NCBI GenBank assembly: GCA_032622095.1 | Contig: CP136063.1 | Location: forward strand, 70,843,980-70,907,979 | Source of the DNA: Siphonodentalium dalli | Taxonomy: Eukaryota > Mollusca > Scaphopoda > Gadilida > Siphonodentaliidae | Length of the DNA stretch: 64,000 nucleotides | Reading direction: 5' to 3' | Position numbers and translations under genes: made by a program | Notes under the pieces: generated by a model | The model's database searches: none | What the model saw: the letters and a program-made list of their open reading frames with translations, nothing else | What the model was told of the DNA's origin: nothing | Shown: positions 45,758-58,900 of the stretch, piece by piece | Position numbering within the stretch: position 1 is the first letter of the stretch | How the letters are laid out: each line of letters starts with the position of its first letter

Positions 45758-46242
45758 TGTTATTCATTGCTCTCCCTGTACGTCACTCGCTTGAAATTTA
45801 CAAAATCAAAGACTAATAGTAATAGTTTGAACATGAACACATGTGCCTATGAACTCTATTTGATGAATTTCACATTATTTGAACTTGTGTTCGGTTATGT
45901 TCAGTTGTGATGGGTAAATTGTAGGACTGGGCAGTCCTCATGACAAAGCGGGCCGCATTTTAGATTTCCCTGACATGATGTATCGCTCCTGTATTTTTTC
46001 ATAGTGGAAACCGGCGCTTTAGTGTGAATTTCTGGCCAGAATGTATTCTCACCGGAAACTCCGGCAATGGTTTTCCTGTCAACGTTCCTATCATGGACAT
46101 TTAAAATATCTTTTGGTTATGAGAATGAGTACAGGGATGGCAAAACAATGAAAGCTTATTGTAAAGCATGCGCCAAGCATTCTGACAGCATTCGGGGAAA
46201 AATTTACCGGTAAAGCCTTAAAGCAGTTTAAGAAAATGGCTT
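45758..46242. other. Remainder of the interrupted duplication, and unassigned sequence
   Basis: Continues from the MITE right flank. I recognise no gene. Confidence 0.35.
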
Positions 46243-47513
46243 TATAAGGTTCCCTGTCAAAACTTCAAAAAGTTCCCAGGTTTTGTATTGGTGGAATATT
46301 ATCTATACGACGTTAGCCATAGTAGAGATTCATGGCATGATCTACATTAGGACCCTAATTGACTTTGCATTCATTGTAATAAGACCCCAGGGAATAATAA
46401 TTTAAGTCAACACAAACAAAGTAGAAACAATAACATGAACATTGTAAGTTAAAATTTTAATATATAATAAGGTAACAATACTGATGGGGTAATTGTCACA
46501 AGGCTCCGATCACATTCGAAGCCAGCTTTTTAAATCGATCACAAATGTAGCCAGCTTTTCGATCCCATTCATAGCCAGCTTTTCTAATTCCATGCTTTAT
46601 ATGGCGCGAAATATGTCATCGCGTTCGTGATTAAAATTTCAACATCATGCTCCAAAACTTCCGTTTATCGACTTATATTGGAATATAATTCGAGCAACTA
46701 ACGACATTGATCCGAAATCTCAGGTTATTAGATGAACTAATATAAAATTTACGCTGTTTTTTCATTCATCAACTCAGAAAAATGTGACTAACCTAATCTT
46801 GTTCATTGAGGCTCGCATGAATATTAAAAGCTGGCTACAAATGTGATCGCCGTTGAGAAGCTGGCAACATTTGTGATCGATTTAAAAAAGCTGGCTACGA
46901 ATATGACAGGAGCCTTGTGACAATCCCTACCTTTTAATAGATATCACAACCCTATAATAAGTTTATCTAACATTTCGATGTATTCTTTTAGAACTGTTGG
47001 TCCATGATTATTAATAGCTTTGGCGAATATTGCAACTAATTCCGTCAAAGCCATAACGAGAGGTTTTAAAAGTAGCTGTCTTTATTAATACTATTAACTC
47101 AGTGCTTCCTTATGGATGTCTATACATCCAACATGACATGTATCCAAGAACGCTCTATATATAACTATAATAGTGAAATTCAGGATGTGCCTGACCTGTT
47201 CAAATGTTACCTCCATAATATCTCAACTATAAGTTACAGTCGCGCAATATTGATGCTGATACTAATAACAAACGGAAACCAATTGTACACTATGTGAATT
47301 GTGTACTACTACTAATTTGACTTTATTTTTATTTAGCAAATCAACGGCTGATCAATATGGACCCAAAACTCATTCAACGCTGCCACTGATCAATATTTTG
47401 GTAGAAGTAGTCATTTTGATAGATCATGCCACGAATCTCTAGAATCAGTAGAGTTCATATTCCACCAGTACAAAACCCAGGGACTTTTTTAAAGTTTTGA
47501 CAGGGAACCTTAT
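46243..47513. repeat. Inverted-repeat pair, arms ~100 bp
   Basis: 46243-46352 (CTTTATAAGGTTCCCTGTCA .. GGCATGATCTA) is the reverse complement of about 47420-47513. A third arm in the same orientation as the first lies at about 51340-51430 plus 52640-52656. It is either a shorter element sharing its right end with the 47420-52656 composite or a tandem neighbour of the same family. Confidence 0.8.
46492..46924. mobile_element. MITE, ~433 bp, terminal repeat ATTGTCACAAGGCTCC
   Basis: The two ends are inverted copies over about 75-100 bp, each containing several AGCCAGCTTTT words and ATCGATCACAAATGT. The flanks GGGGTA and CCCTAC give no clear target duplication. It is nested between the arms at 46243 and 47513. 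Confidence 0.8.
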
Positions 47514-47723
47514 AAAGTCGAAAAAATAACGCGAGGAATGTATTTGTTAATACCTGTTGCTTAATGATTTATTCATCGGTACGTGAAGTTCCCAGCTCGA
47601 GATTACATTATTTACGTGACGTTTGAGACCCGATTCCGCGATAAATATTTATTTTATTCCCCGTCACGAAATTCATTGTCTTATCAAATACGGAAGCAAT
47701 TCTGATTGGTCGATGGCCAAAAG

Positions 47724-48268
47724 TAGGCTTGCCACGATTATTTGACTAACCTTCAACAGGTGCGGTAGTCGACGGTTATTTACTTTCGTCGACTAATCGC
47801 CCAAAGGGGGGGGGGGGGGGGGGGGGGCTATGTAAGCAGTAATATGCACACATGCCATGCCTGGAAGTAAAAGCTAAGTGTATGCAGCAAAATTTACCAT
47901 CGATACAGAATGGGATTCTCAGCATTCTCTGCAAAACTAACTACTAGTACAGTCCGTTTTCAATAAATATCTAACAATTCCACAAGCTTTCAATAGGCAC
48001 CTCGATGCATGTTCACAGGGAACAATGAATGACTGGACATGTATTATACAAATATTTCATCCGCGGGAATAAATAATGACAAGGAGGGAGTTTACCGGCT
48101 CTTCAACTTTGAGTTTAGGTGGCCAATGACGGGCGGGTGGATGCAATTTTGAATTTCAATATCACTTGTTTACCTGGGTGTAATATAGGACGCATATATG
48201 AACGATTAATCGACTAACCGTCAATTATAACGGTCAATTATGAAAACTCATAGTCATGACCACCCTAG
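47724..48268. mobile_element. hAT-like insertion, 545 bp, with a G-run
   Basis: Ends TAGGCTTGCCACGATTA and (reverse complement of the right end) TAGGGTGGTCATGA match in the pattern TAGG-T-G-CA-GA. The flanks CCAAAAG and CCAAAAC resemble an imperfect target duplication. Inside are GTCGACTAATCG/CGATTAATCGAC-type inverted words and a run of 22 G at 47806-47827. It interrupts the left arm of the 47420-52656 composite. Confidence 0.6.
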
Positions 48269-48360
48269 CCAAAACTGAAAGTATAACTTCCCTCAACCGA
48301 ACCGTTCACAAAACTGGTGAAGCTTCACATGCGTAACACTCACGCTGGATTAATACTCTA

Positions 48361-50975
48361 TATATACAGCACTGCTCAAATTAAGCGACCTGTTTTAACG
48401 AGGTGTACATGCGTTAATACCGCGGTGCAATACCGCGACATACCGCCGATTTGCGGTTGCACTACCACGCGCGTACCGCGGTACCACCGCGACGTTCACG
48501 GTACCACCGCACTACCAGCGGTAACGAATGTTGGTAGCGCGGTGGCACGCGGTAATGCACCGCACAAACGCGGTGACATTACCGCTAGGCGGTAGCATTT
48601 TTGTAACGAGGTTAATGACGGGATTCGATGGCTGACCGCCAATCTTCCAAAATAGGACCGGCCGTTCTCACGATCTCCGTCCATGTTTGTGTACCGTGAA
48701 GTGTATTATTAAAATATTGAAATAGATGAAAGCCGAGTATCGGGAAATATGCCCATTATATATAACGGGCTTCCAGATTAGGTAAAGGTAAGTATAAGTT
48801 ACTTTGAGAAAGTCATTTTTCAATTAATGTGAATATTAAAATATTACAATAACATTTCTAGTCTCGTTTTATTGCCTAAAATTCCCATAAATGACACTAT
48901 TTGTAATCAGTGTTGGTTATCGGGAAGGGAACAAATGATTTCGGCCATTTTAGACAGCTCGATAAATCCGGTATCTATACAGTTTATATCAATGTTCAGA
49001 TGTACGTGATCCCTAAATTGAATGATAGCGACCACTATTTAAATAGTCCCCAGAATAAATATCGTTATTAACTTTATTGACATTCATTAACTGCAAATCA
49101 CAAACACCATTTGTTCGTATAACGGGAATTATTGTCTTAGCAATAAAAGACACAACGTGGAACTCCTGTATATCCAGGGGGAAAAAACACATTCTGGCAA
49201 AAGCCCGAGTCACTGATTACGTCATACTGCAGCTGGCAGACTTTGTTAATATAGGTCACGGGGCACTTAAATTAAGATGTCGTCATGTCTTTTTATAACT
49301 GGCCTCAATGGGTGATGGTGCTATTATATAGTAAAGCTACACACGTGACGCACGCGCGAATGGCTGTTTTGTGTTTTGGACACTTGTATTTCCATTACTT
49401 CAATGCGTCCGTTTGGCTTACATAATGCTCGCAGAAGGTAGTTCAGATATTTATCGATCTATTTTGGTATTGCGAATAATATTATGTGCGAACCGCTACG
49501 TGGCTTTAAACAGACAAGTCTCATTCGATCTTTAAAATGTTGTGCACGTAATAGCTATTTATAAATATTTGTCGCACAATAGTGAGACAAACGCTCTTTA
49601 TTGCTACCGTATCGGGAATAAACTAACAAGGACTAAAACACACCGAATTCGATCACTTGAAATAATTATGTTACAATGTTAACCTCTGTATATAACCAAA
49701 CAAACTTATTTTATCTTTCCAACACCATGCATGTTTTTTCCGAATAACGATTAGATAGGAATACCGGTATGTGATATAATTTATACTGCGACCCACCAAG
49801 AACTACAAGTGCACGCCCTCGCCAAAAGTTGCAATTTCACATCAAACGATGCCGCCCGACACGCACTCGTGAGCACAATGAATGTTCACGAAACAAAATC
49901 GAAGACTGATTTGACAACGTTGTGTCTTTCAATGTTTGGTGTTTTGCGTGTGTCTTTTGTCGCGCACATTGGTGATGATAACAACTTTACTTTGCTGCAT
50001 GACATGTGCCACGCTTTCTTAGTTATACATTTTATTCCCACCGACAAGAAATCTTCAGGCGCAAATGTTTGTAAATTGCTTTACTATTTCACGAATGCGT
50101 ACAATCATACGTCTTGGCGATAATCTACTATTTACACGCCGATTTTGTTTGGCATATGAACACAACTATAGATTTGAACGAATATGAATATTTCTGCAAC
50201 GATCGCCGCCCTGGCCTCCAAGACTAAACTCGGACTCAGTGTTACTAATGCACCGTCCCCGCTGGTTTCGACCAAATTCAGATAAATGGAGGATTTACTT
50301 TTCCCATTTTTATAAGAAATTTAGATTTCGGAAACACAAAAAAAAAAAAAAAAAAATTCCGCATGAGTGGAAACCGATATAGGAATCGGGTGCGTAAATC
50401 ATTTGACGATATGTAAGATAGATGCTAACAACAAAACTATTACTCCACGGTGTTTTGCGTAATCCAGTCGCCGTAAGCAATTATAGCTGAGTTCAAAAAC
50501 CGCCGACGTGATTAAACGTGATGTACGTGTACATTTGTAATATGTTACATGTAAACCAGACATGTTCATATGTAATCCGATTGCATTATTATTCATTTTT
50601 TTCATTACGTATGTACATAATTACGTGCAGCTTACAGGTATTCATTCAATACAAAAGTTATTCATATAAATCATTTACCTACCGTGTGACGCCTTGTTTC
50701 AGTCGTGTTCTCTCCGCGGTGGAGGGCCGTTAGCGGTAATTTGAACGCGGTTACGAAAAAAATACCGCGGTGTACGGCGGTGACGAACACCAATAACGCG
50801 GTGACCTGCGGTAACCAACGGTAAAAATACCGTACCAGTACCGCGGGTCAACCGCCCTCCGTCGCGGTACAGAATGGTAACCGCGGTATTTTGGTGATAA
50901 CACCGCGGTAAGTACCGGCCCATAACCTCGTTAAACAGGTCGCTTACTGAGAGCATAGCTGTACATGTATCTACT
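48361..50975. mobile_element. Second element with subterminal ACCGCGGT arrays (element G2)
   Basis: Ends share TAAGCGACCTGTTT(T)AACGAGGT in inverted orientation (48380-48403 and about 50934-50955), with weaker extension outward (TACAGC, TGCTC). Inside each end a dense array of GCGGT/ACCGC words spans about 48410-48600 and 50705-50935, including several ACCGCGGT palindromes. The interior shows no recognised protein and has an A-run at about 50338-50356. Compare element G1 at 26512-29401. Confidence 0.7.
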
Positions 50976-51429
50976 GTATATTGCCATTGATTTGGAGTAA
51001 AACATTGTTTCGTAGATAAATCATTTGTATCGGTCTCCTTTGTAAAGAAACTTGTATCCTACGGTCCGCGGTGTCACCGATAACAGACAACCGTCCCATT
51101 GGATTGTGTATTAATCCAACGTGAGTGTTACACAGGGGGAGCTTGACCCAGAATTGCTTCCGCGTTTGGTCACTTTAGACAATGAATTTCGTGACAAGAA
51201 ATAAAATTAATATTTATCATGCAATCGGGTCTCAAAAGTCACGTAAATAATGTAATCTAGAGACAGTAACTTCACGTACCGATGAATGAATCATCAAGCA
51301 ACAGTTATTAACAAAGAAATACATTCCCAGCGTTATTTTTTCGACTTTATAAGGTTCTGTCAAAACTTAAAAAAAGTTCCCGGGTATTGTACTGGTGGAC
51401 TATTATTATCTCTACGGGCGTCAGCAGGA

Positions 51430-52613
51430 GTAGACAGGTCTGGCAAATGTGAGAATACAGCTACAATAGCTGTATTCAGCTAACCTAGCTGTATTCAGCT
51501 ATATATTATAGTCTCAAATCGGCTGTTTTTCGATAATAAACTAGAAGCGGTAATTTGCGCATCAAAATTAGGCTACCCTATTCTCCGGCCACCCTCAACC
51601 AAATCAAAATCGTCGCTTGTGTTCTGACAAAGTGTTGCCTTTTGTCGGCACGGCGATGGTGATTATGTGTGAAAACTTACTACGGCGGTCGATGTCGGTC
51701 ATAACGGTTAATAACTCTCTTATGCAATGCGGAATACCTTGAAAAATACATTAAATACAATATTTATCACTGAAGATGGAACATCTTAATCATTCCCGGA
51801 AGTATCAATATGATGCTGCTAAAACGCAGTTTGGTTGGTGCGTTAAAACAGGTAAAAAGGGGAACATCTCTAGCCAGAGTTTAACCGAGCGAGTTCCACT
51901 CACTGCTTGAGCTGATTCTCTCCAAAAATACGGAAACGCATACTTGTATGTCGAATCGCGAAAATACAAATACCAATGTTATGTTTAGTAAGTTTTCACA
52001 CATTATATATTTTCCCGCCAAAACAGATTGAATAGTTCTTACTCGCTAACGACCAGGACTTCATGTTTGAAATACTTCAGAAATTATATATTAAAGTCGC
52101 ATTTTCATTTCAGTTGTCCCTATGTTGTGCCATACATTTGCAATATGCCGCACAATATCTGTATATACAGTTATGAATAGTTACCAGTATCGCTCACAAA
52201 CCGCTAGTGGTATGTAATTCTAAATGCTTGATATAGGTACACCATTCTAACGCCCCCTACCGGTTTAGCATCGGGAAGAAGTCAACAAGTGTTTGGGATG
52301 AATTTGATCTTTATTTTATAAGTTAGTTAATGAATGCATTTGCAGAAAATAGTCCCCAGAATATTTACTGACATCGACCACCGTAGTAAGTTTTCACACA
52401 AAATCAGAATTGCCCTGTCGACAAAAGGCAACACTTTGTCAGAACACAAGCGACGATTTTGATTTGGTTGAGGGTGACCGGAGAATATGGTAGCCTAATT
52501 TTGATGCGCAAATTAGCGCTTCTAGTTTATTATCGAAAAACAGCCGGTTTGAGAGTATAATATATAGCTGAATACAGCTAGGTTAGCTGTATTCTCACAT
52601 TTGCCCGACCTGG
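51430..52613. mobile_element. Foldback element, ~1.18 kb, arms ~250 bp
   Basis: Left arm CAGGTCTGGCAAATGTGAGA through GTGTGAAAACTTACTACGG (to about 51690) is matched in reverse by about 52377-52613. The arms contain repeated AGCTGTATTCAGCTA words that are themselves palindromic. The middle ~690 bp has no recognisable gene. It is inserted into the right arm of the larger composite. Confidence 0.85.
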
Positions 52614-52656
52614 TACTGCCTACTGGTACAGTGGTAGAGATTCGTGGCATGATCTA

Positions 52657-53338
52657 CCATTTTGACAACTCTGTAACATGTGCCATGTCCTTAAAAATAA
52701 ATATACACTGTTCCCTTTGATACTAACTGTTCAACAATTTTATCACAACCCTTCAATAATTGCTATAAGTCAAGTTTGTGTAAGAAATTCTTTAAATGGT
52801 TTCAGGCCACGATGTTTTGACCGGAAGTATGATCAGGGTATGTTCGATTCACAATCGGGAGATTCCATAGATTACGCTCAGGTACAATCGGTCGGGAAGA
52901 TTCGACCCAGGGCAGATTCGGCAGGGAAGATTCGGCCCATGGTTTGGACCGAATCTTCTCACCAAAAAAATGTTTTTATCAGTAGTATATTTATATATTT
53001 TTCTTTTGTATGTTATTTTATTATTATAATAAAGCATTTGAAATGTTGATTAAAGTGTATACAAGGGATTCATTGTTCTAGTTTATATTATATATCTTGA
53101 TCTTATGATTTGATTTAATATTCTTACCTGTGAGAAAGTTGATAATAAAGTTGTACATATACCGGTAAGTTTCGATATAGACAGGTACATGTATCTACCT
53201 TGGATAGTTTATACCATCCCCATTGTCATCAAAAGACCGACCCCAAGTAATGGGCAATTAGCATAAAAGGCCGCCCAATGGTAGGCCTATCTGGAGAAGT
53301 CGGCCCCGCGCGAAGTCGACCAATTAACACCCACGCTA
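52657..53338. other. Unassigned, with short GGACCGAATC/GATTCGG words
   Basis: No gene recognised. 52890-52950 repeats GGGAAGATTCGRCC-like words; related GGACCGAAT words recur at 53590-53630 and 55905. A simple relationship to the neighbouring inverted repeat is possible. Confidence 0.4.
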
Positions 53339-55880
53339 CCAAACTCCAGGCATAGGTTATTTCCCATCGCTCCGCTGAGATACCACTGCCATAAGGACAT
53401 TAATTGGTCAGGAATTCTTACGTGTTTTTAGTTATTTTAAAACAAATTTGGTGGTCAAGACAAGATCATAGGTGACTAAATACAGTTTCGCGGCGATATG
53501 TAAAAATAGATTTATCGTCTGCAAAGTACCATCCTTATGGCAGTGCTATATTGCAGTGATAACGTAGCCCGATCGAAAGAGCCCTGGACCGAAAAGTCCA
53601 AGGCCGAAAGAACCCTGGACCGAATCGACCCGCTCCCTGTCAAACTCCATACAGCGCCCTCTACGCTATCGCTGCGATATATCACTGAGGCGTTATTTCG
53701 CTAAAATCCGATTTGGATTCTGGATTCAGATTACAGATTTGTCCCCGTACGACTTGGTTCGGCAAAAGAACAGACCACAAATTTCCAGAATCAGTAAACG
53801 AACAGACCGTAATCCTAATTTCGTGGGAATCCGATAGGGATTCGGATTCCGATTACGTACTCAAATGTTCGTAATGTAAACAAACCGAGATTTCGCCACC
53901 TCAGAGTTTAAAAACACAATAAAACATAAGAATCCGTCTCTTGTGTACAAATTATTGCAGAATATAAACGATCTATATCAAAGAATTTTAAATGCGGAGA
54001 CAAATTTGTTTTATTGAATGTAAACTGGGAGAATATTACTGAAATTAGCCAAATAATAACGCTATTGATAGTAACGCTGGGGGAGCACTTCGGTTGATGG
54101 CGAAGAAATTGCAAACCATTGTTGATTGTCACTTTCATATGTCCATTTCATAATTCCATCCTTAAAATACCGCCCGAACGCATGTCGATTTCGAATTCGG
54201 CGGATACGTCACCATTGACCGAGTTCATATGCACCTGCATGGATATGTCTTCTGCTGTGTTCGTTATTATAATGTTTCTTCTTATTCAAGAAATAGTAGG
54301 ATTATATGGTATCGATGGATTATCAGATACACGTATGTACTATCATCTAGTCTTAATGTTATAGCAATTTCATGTTTAACATGTTTTGTTTCGTTAAATG
54401 CAGTCGTTTTGCACAATAGTCTCTGTATAGACAACAGACACATGTTCTAGGGCCGTGGCTAGAAGTTTCCTCAAATTTACGGCCAACTGCACCCCCCCCC
54501 CCCCCCTGAACCAAACATCAATCTCACAGGTTCGCAGAATTCAATTTGCTCCCCTTGGAAATATCCAATCTGACAAACACTAAGATTGGAAAATTACCAA
54601 CTTTTACTGGTTGAAAAAAATCAAACAATGAGAACAATGCCAACCTATATATGGTGTCAAATTAATGTCCAACTAATGTTGTGTCATGCATGAAATTTCC
54701 GACTGCTGGAATGTACCAAAGTTTAGTTTAGATATATTTATTTCAAATATATGTCAAATTTAGATAACACATGATATATAACACATACATTTGTTTATAC
54801 ATACAAAGGAATTGGGGACAAGTACTGACTCACTTAAGGGTACCCCCTCTCCCATATGTTATTACACTGAAAAAATAAATAATTAGTAATGGCAAAGCAA
54901 CATGACTACCAAAACAAGTTGAACATATATACAGATCACTGGACACCCCGTCTCCCGAGTTAGTCATAAGTTTGTATATGTATTTATTTAAAATCGGGTT
55001 TGTTTGTTTGTTGCGTTTGTTGGCTTGTACGTATCATTATTTGAAACAGTTAGTCAAAATAATCCTGATTTTCCTCACGTATGAATGACTGCACAGCTTA
55101 GCAAATTGTACCAAAAATCGGGGTGGGGTCGAGACACCAAATCAACCCCTGTCGTCACGTCCCTGTTCAACTGACAAGTTTCGTGTGTTCTTCACAACAT
55201 CTTCGGAATTTGATTCAGGAGGCCTAGAGCTGTCATGTTTAGATATGCTTGCCATCATCAATAAACACACTTTAACTTGAACAAAAAAGATGCGATTAAG
55301 TCGGATTGGCAGCAAATTATGTGCCGTGTATATACACATAGAAGAAAAGCATGATTTCACAACAAACATGCACTTTATAAATATAAGATACAAATGATAC
55401 TTTTGTCAAATACATGAGCCATGTTTGACGCTGGGAGAGATTTTCGGAGACCACGTGGATTTCAAAATCTGACCTAGAATCCGAAATTAGCTCCGCCCCC
55501 CGTAATCGGCTTTGGATTCTCAATCCGGATTTTAGCGAAATTACGGCTCTGGCACAATGAGTGTACTTTGCAGACGATAAATCTATTTTTACATATAGTT
55601 GCGGAACTGTATTTACTACTATTTAGTCACCTAGGCTGTTATCTTGTTTTGACCACCCAATTGTTTTTAAGTTTGCAATAATGGTAATTCTTCCGGTATT
55701 GATAAGAACAATATGAACTGAGCCAGACATAGACAATTTTAATCCTAAAACATAAGAACTAAAAACACGTAAGAATTCCTTATCAATTAATGTCAGTGTG
55801 GCAGTGCATGTGGTATCTCAGCGGAGCCATGGGTGATATCTCTGTCTGGAGTTTGGGGCGCTGTATGGAGTTTGCCACGC
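53339..55880. mobile_element. ~2.5-kb inverted-repeat element, arms interrupted
   Basis: The left arm 53339-53529 (CCAAACTCCAG, CTCCGCTGAGATACCAC, AAATAGATTTATCGTCTGC) is the reverse complement of 55563-55856. An inner pair TTTCGCTAAAATCCG lies at 53699-53713 and 55529-55545. The left arm has an extra ~160 bp (53530-53691) carrying its own small inverted words. The right arm has an extra ~85 bp. The interior has a C-run at 54492-54506 and no recognisable protein. The right end abuts a truncated T module at about 55935. Confidence 0.75.
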
Positions 55881-55934
55881 GGCCTAATTAGGCCTACCCG
55901 AATTGAATGGGGACCGAATCGTCCCGGTCGAAAC

Positions 55935-58900
55935 TTCCCTGGCCAATATCTCAAGCCGTTCTGGATTTCGTATAAAGAACGTTCTTTTATTATTCGACCC
56001 AGAGTCAACTTTTTAACCGGAAGTGCAACCCTTAATATTTTTCGGTGGTTTATAACAGATGTACATGCGCAAATAATGAAAAAAGTCCGAGCCCGATATC
56101 GCAAGCCGTTTAAGAGGAGATACGTAAACAATAATAAAACAGATGAAGAGCGTTGTTTCTTAAGCTCAAGGTCATACAAAATTCTATATCAGTGCACCGA
56201 CTGCGTATGTTTAATGGCTATGCAGGTACGCAAAAAGTCCCAACTCAATATCTCAAGCCGTTCTGTATTTCGTATAAAGAGCGTTCTTTTATTATTCGAC
56301 CCAGAGTCAACTTTTTAACCGGAAGAGCTACCCCAATCATCTTTCGGTGGTTAATAACACATGTACATGCGCAAATAATGAAAAAAGTCCGAACCCGATA
56401 TATCAAGCCGTTTAGGAGGAGATACGTTAACAACAATACAACAGATAAAGAGCGTTGTTTCCAAAAGTCAAGGTCAGAAGAAATTTCGTATTTGTGCATC
56501 GACTGTGTCTGCTCAATGGCTATGTAGGTACAAAATTTCAAATCAATTGGCCGCGCCGTTTCGATGATATAAGAAACTAAACATCGATTTTGCAGTTTTG
56601 AAATTCATTCTAGGGGTCCGAAAACCCCATAAAAATCAGGTTTTAAGCATCCATAACTCGAGAAGTTTAAGTCCGATTAAAAAAATTTGAGTGGAATAGT
56701 GGTCAGCGACAACTAAAGATTATGTCTACCAAATTTCATTAAAATCTGCGCCAAAATAGTTTTGAGATACATACCCACACGCCCGTTCTCCCGAACCGGA
56801 AGTGAATTCCGTTAACTAAATATATCGTTCGAGAGCGCAGAGTTTGCTGCACATCATGCACAAAGTCCCAACTCAATATCTCATGTTTCCAATGACGGGA
56901 ATTTGTGTCATCTGATAAAGCGTCAGTTTTCAGGAGACACATGTCAGTAAGGTGATACTGTAGCTCATAGCAATACTCGGCAACCGCAGATTATATCCAC
57001 CAAATTCCATCAAAATCTGCACCAAAAACAATTTGAAACACATACCAATACGCCATTTCTCCCAAATCGGAAGTAAAAACCGTAACATATATACATCATT
57101 ATGCAGCGCAGAATCTGATGCACATAATTCAAAAAGTCCGAACCCGATATCTCCAGCCGTTTTGGGGGAGATACCTTAAAAATAATAACAAAGATAAAGG
57201 GCGTTGTTCCCAAAGAAGAATGTCAGACGAAATTCTCTATTAGTCTGTCGATTTCGTATGTACAATAGCTATGCAGGTACAAAACTTCAAATCAATTGGC
57301 TGAGCCGTTTTGACGATATAAGAAATAAAAACTCGATTTGCAAGTCATTATGGTGGCACGAAACCTCCCAAAAAATCAGGTATTTAAGCAGCAATAACTC
57401 CAGAAGTTTTAGCCCGATTTAAAAACTTCGAGTGGGTTAGTGATCAGCGGCAATTAGAGATTATATCCACCAAATTTAATCATAATCTGCGCCAGAACAG
57501 TTTTGAGGTACATACCCACACGCCCATTCTCCAGAACCGGAAGTGAAATCCGTTAACTATATATATATTTATACATCGCACAGTTGGATGAACATAACGC
57601 AAAAAGTCCCAACTCAATATCTCAAGCCGTTCTGGATTTCGTATAAAGAGCGTTCTTTTATTACTCGACCCATGGTCAACTTTTAAACCGGAAGGGCGAC
57701 CCCTATTATTGTTCGATGGTTTGTAACACATGCGCATGCGCAAATAATGAAAAAAGTCCGAACCAGATATATCAAGCCGTTTAGGAGGAGATACGTTAAC
57801 AACAATAAAACAGTTAAAGAGCGTTGTTTTCAAAGGTCAAGGTCAGACGAAATTCTTTATTTATGCATCGACAACAAATGATCACCGGCTATGCAGATAC
57901 AAAATTTCAAATCAATTGGCCAAGCCGTTTCGACGGTATAAGAAATCAAATATCGATTTTGCAATTTTGCAAGTCATTATAGGGGTCCGAAAACCCCATA
58001 AAAATTAGGTTTTTAAGCAGCCATAACTCGAAAAGTTTAGGTCCGATATTAAAAATCTGAGCGGAGTAGTGGTCAACGACAACAAAAGATTATGTCCAAT
58101 AAATTTCATCAAAATCTGCGCCAAAATAGTTTTGAGATACATACCCACACGCCCGTTCTCCCGAACCGGAAATGAAATCCGTAAACTTTATACATCACTA
58201 TAGAGCCCAGAGGTTGATGCACATAATGCGAAAAGACCAAATTCGATATCTCAAACCCTTCTGGATTTCATATAAAGAGGGTTGTTTTATCCTTAGACCA
58301 CTAGCGAACTTTTAAACCGGAAGTGCGAACCCTATCATTTTTCAGCGGTTCATAACACACATACATGCGCAAATAATGAAAAAAGTCCGAACCCGATATC
58401 TCAAACCGTTTAGGAGGAGATCTCTTCACAACAATAAAACCGATAAAGAGCGTTGTGCCCAAAGGTCAAGGTCAGACGAAATTCCCTATTAGTTCATCGA
58501 CTGCCAATGCACAATGGCTAAGACGGTTCCGAATTTCAAATCAATCGGCCAAGCCGTTTCGGCGATATAAGAAATCAAACCTCGATTTTGCAAGTCATTT
58601 TAGTGGCGCGAAGACCCCCCAAAAATCAACAAAATGTCGATAACTCTGAAGGTCAAGGTCGGAAATAAATCAGGTATTTAAACAGCCATAACTAACGAAG
58701 TTTATGTCCGATTTTTAAAATTCGAGTTGCATTGCAATCAGTGGCATCTACTGATGACGTCTACCAAATGTCATCAAAATATGCGCTAAAATAGTTTTGA
58801 GATACATACCCACACGCCCGCTCTCCCGAACCGGAAGTGATATCCGTTAACTATATATATCGTTCGATAGCGCAGAGTTTGCTGCACATAATGCAAAAAG

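Larger units (their letters stand above)
47420..52656. mobile_element. ~5.2-kb inverted-repeat composite element with nested insertions
   Basis: The left arm from 47420 (TAGATCATGCCACGAATCTC) through about 47716, resuming at about 48310-48345, is the reverse complement of 51095-51430 and then 52620-52656. The left arm is broken by a hAT-like insertion (47724-48268), the right arm by a foldback element (51430-52613). The centre holds a second ACCGCGGT element (48361-50975). No transposase is visible, so this is probably a non-autonomous carrier assembled by successive insertions. Confidence 0.75.

Noticed and set aside
48317-48595. 92-codon frame over the G2 left array
   Set aside because: Produced by GCGGT/ACCGC repeats; low complexity and absent from the matching array at the other end.
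55833-56527. Two overlapping plus-strand frames of 161 and 124 codons
   Set aside because: They cross from the inverted-repeat element into T sequence and contain the same T phrases repeated in both; not a conserved protein.
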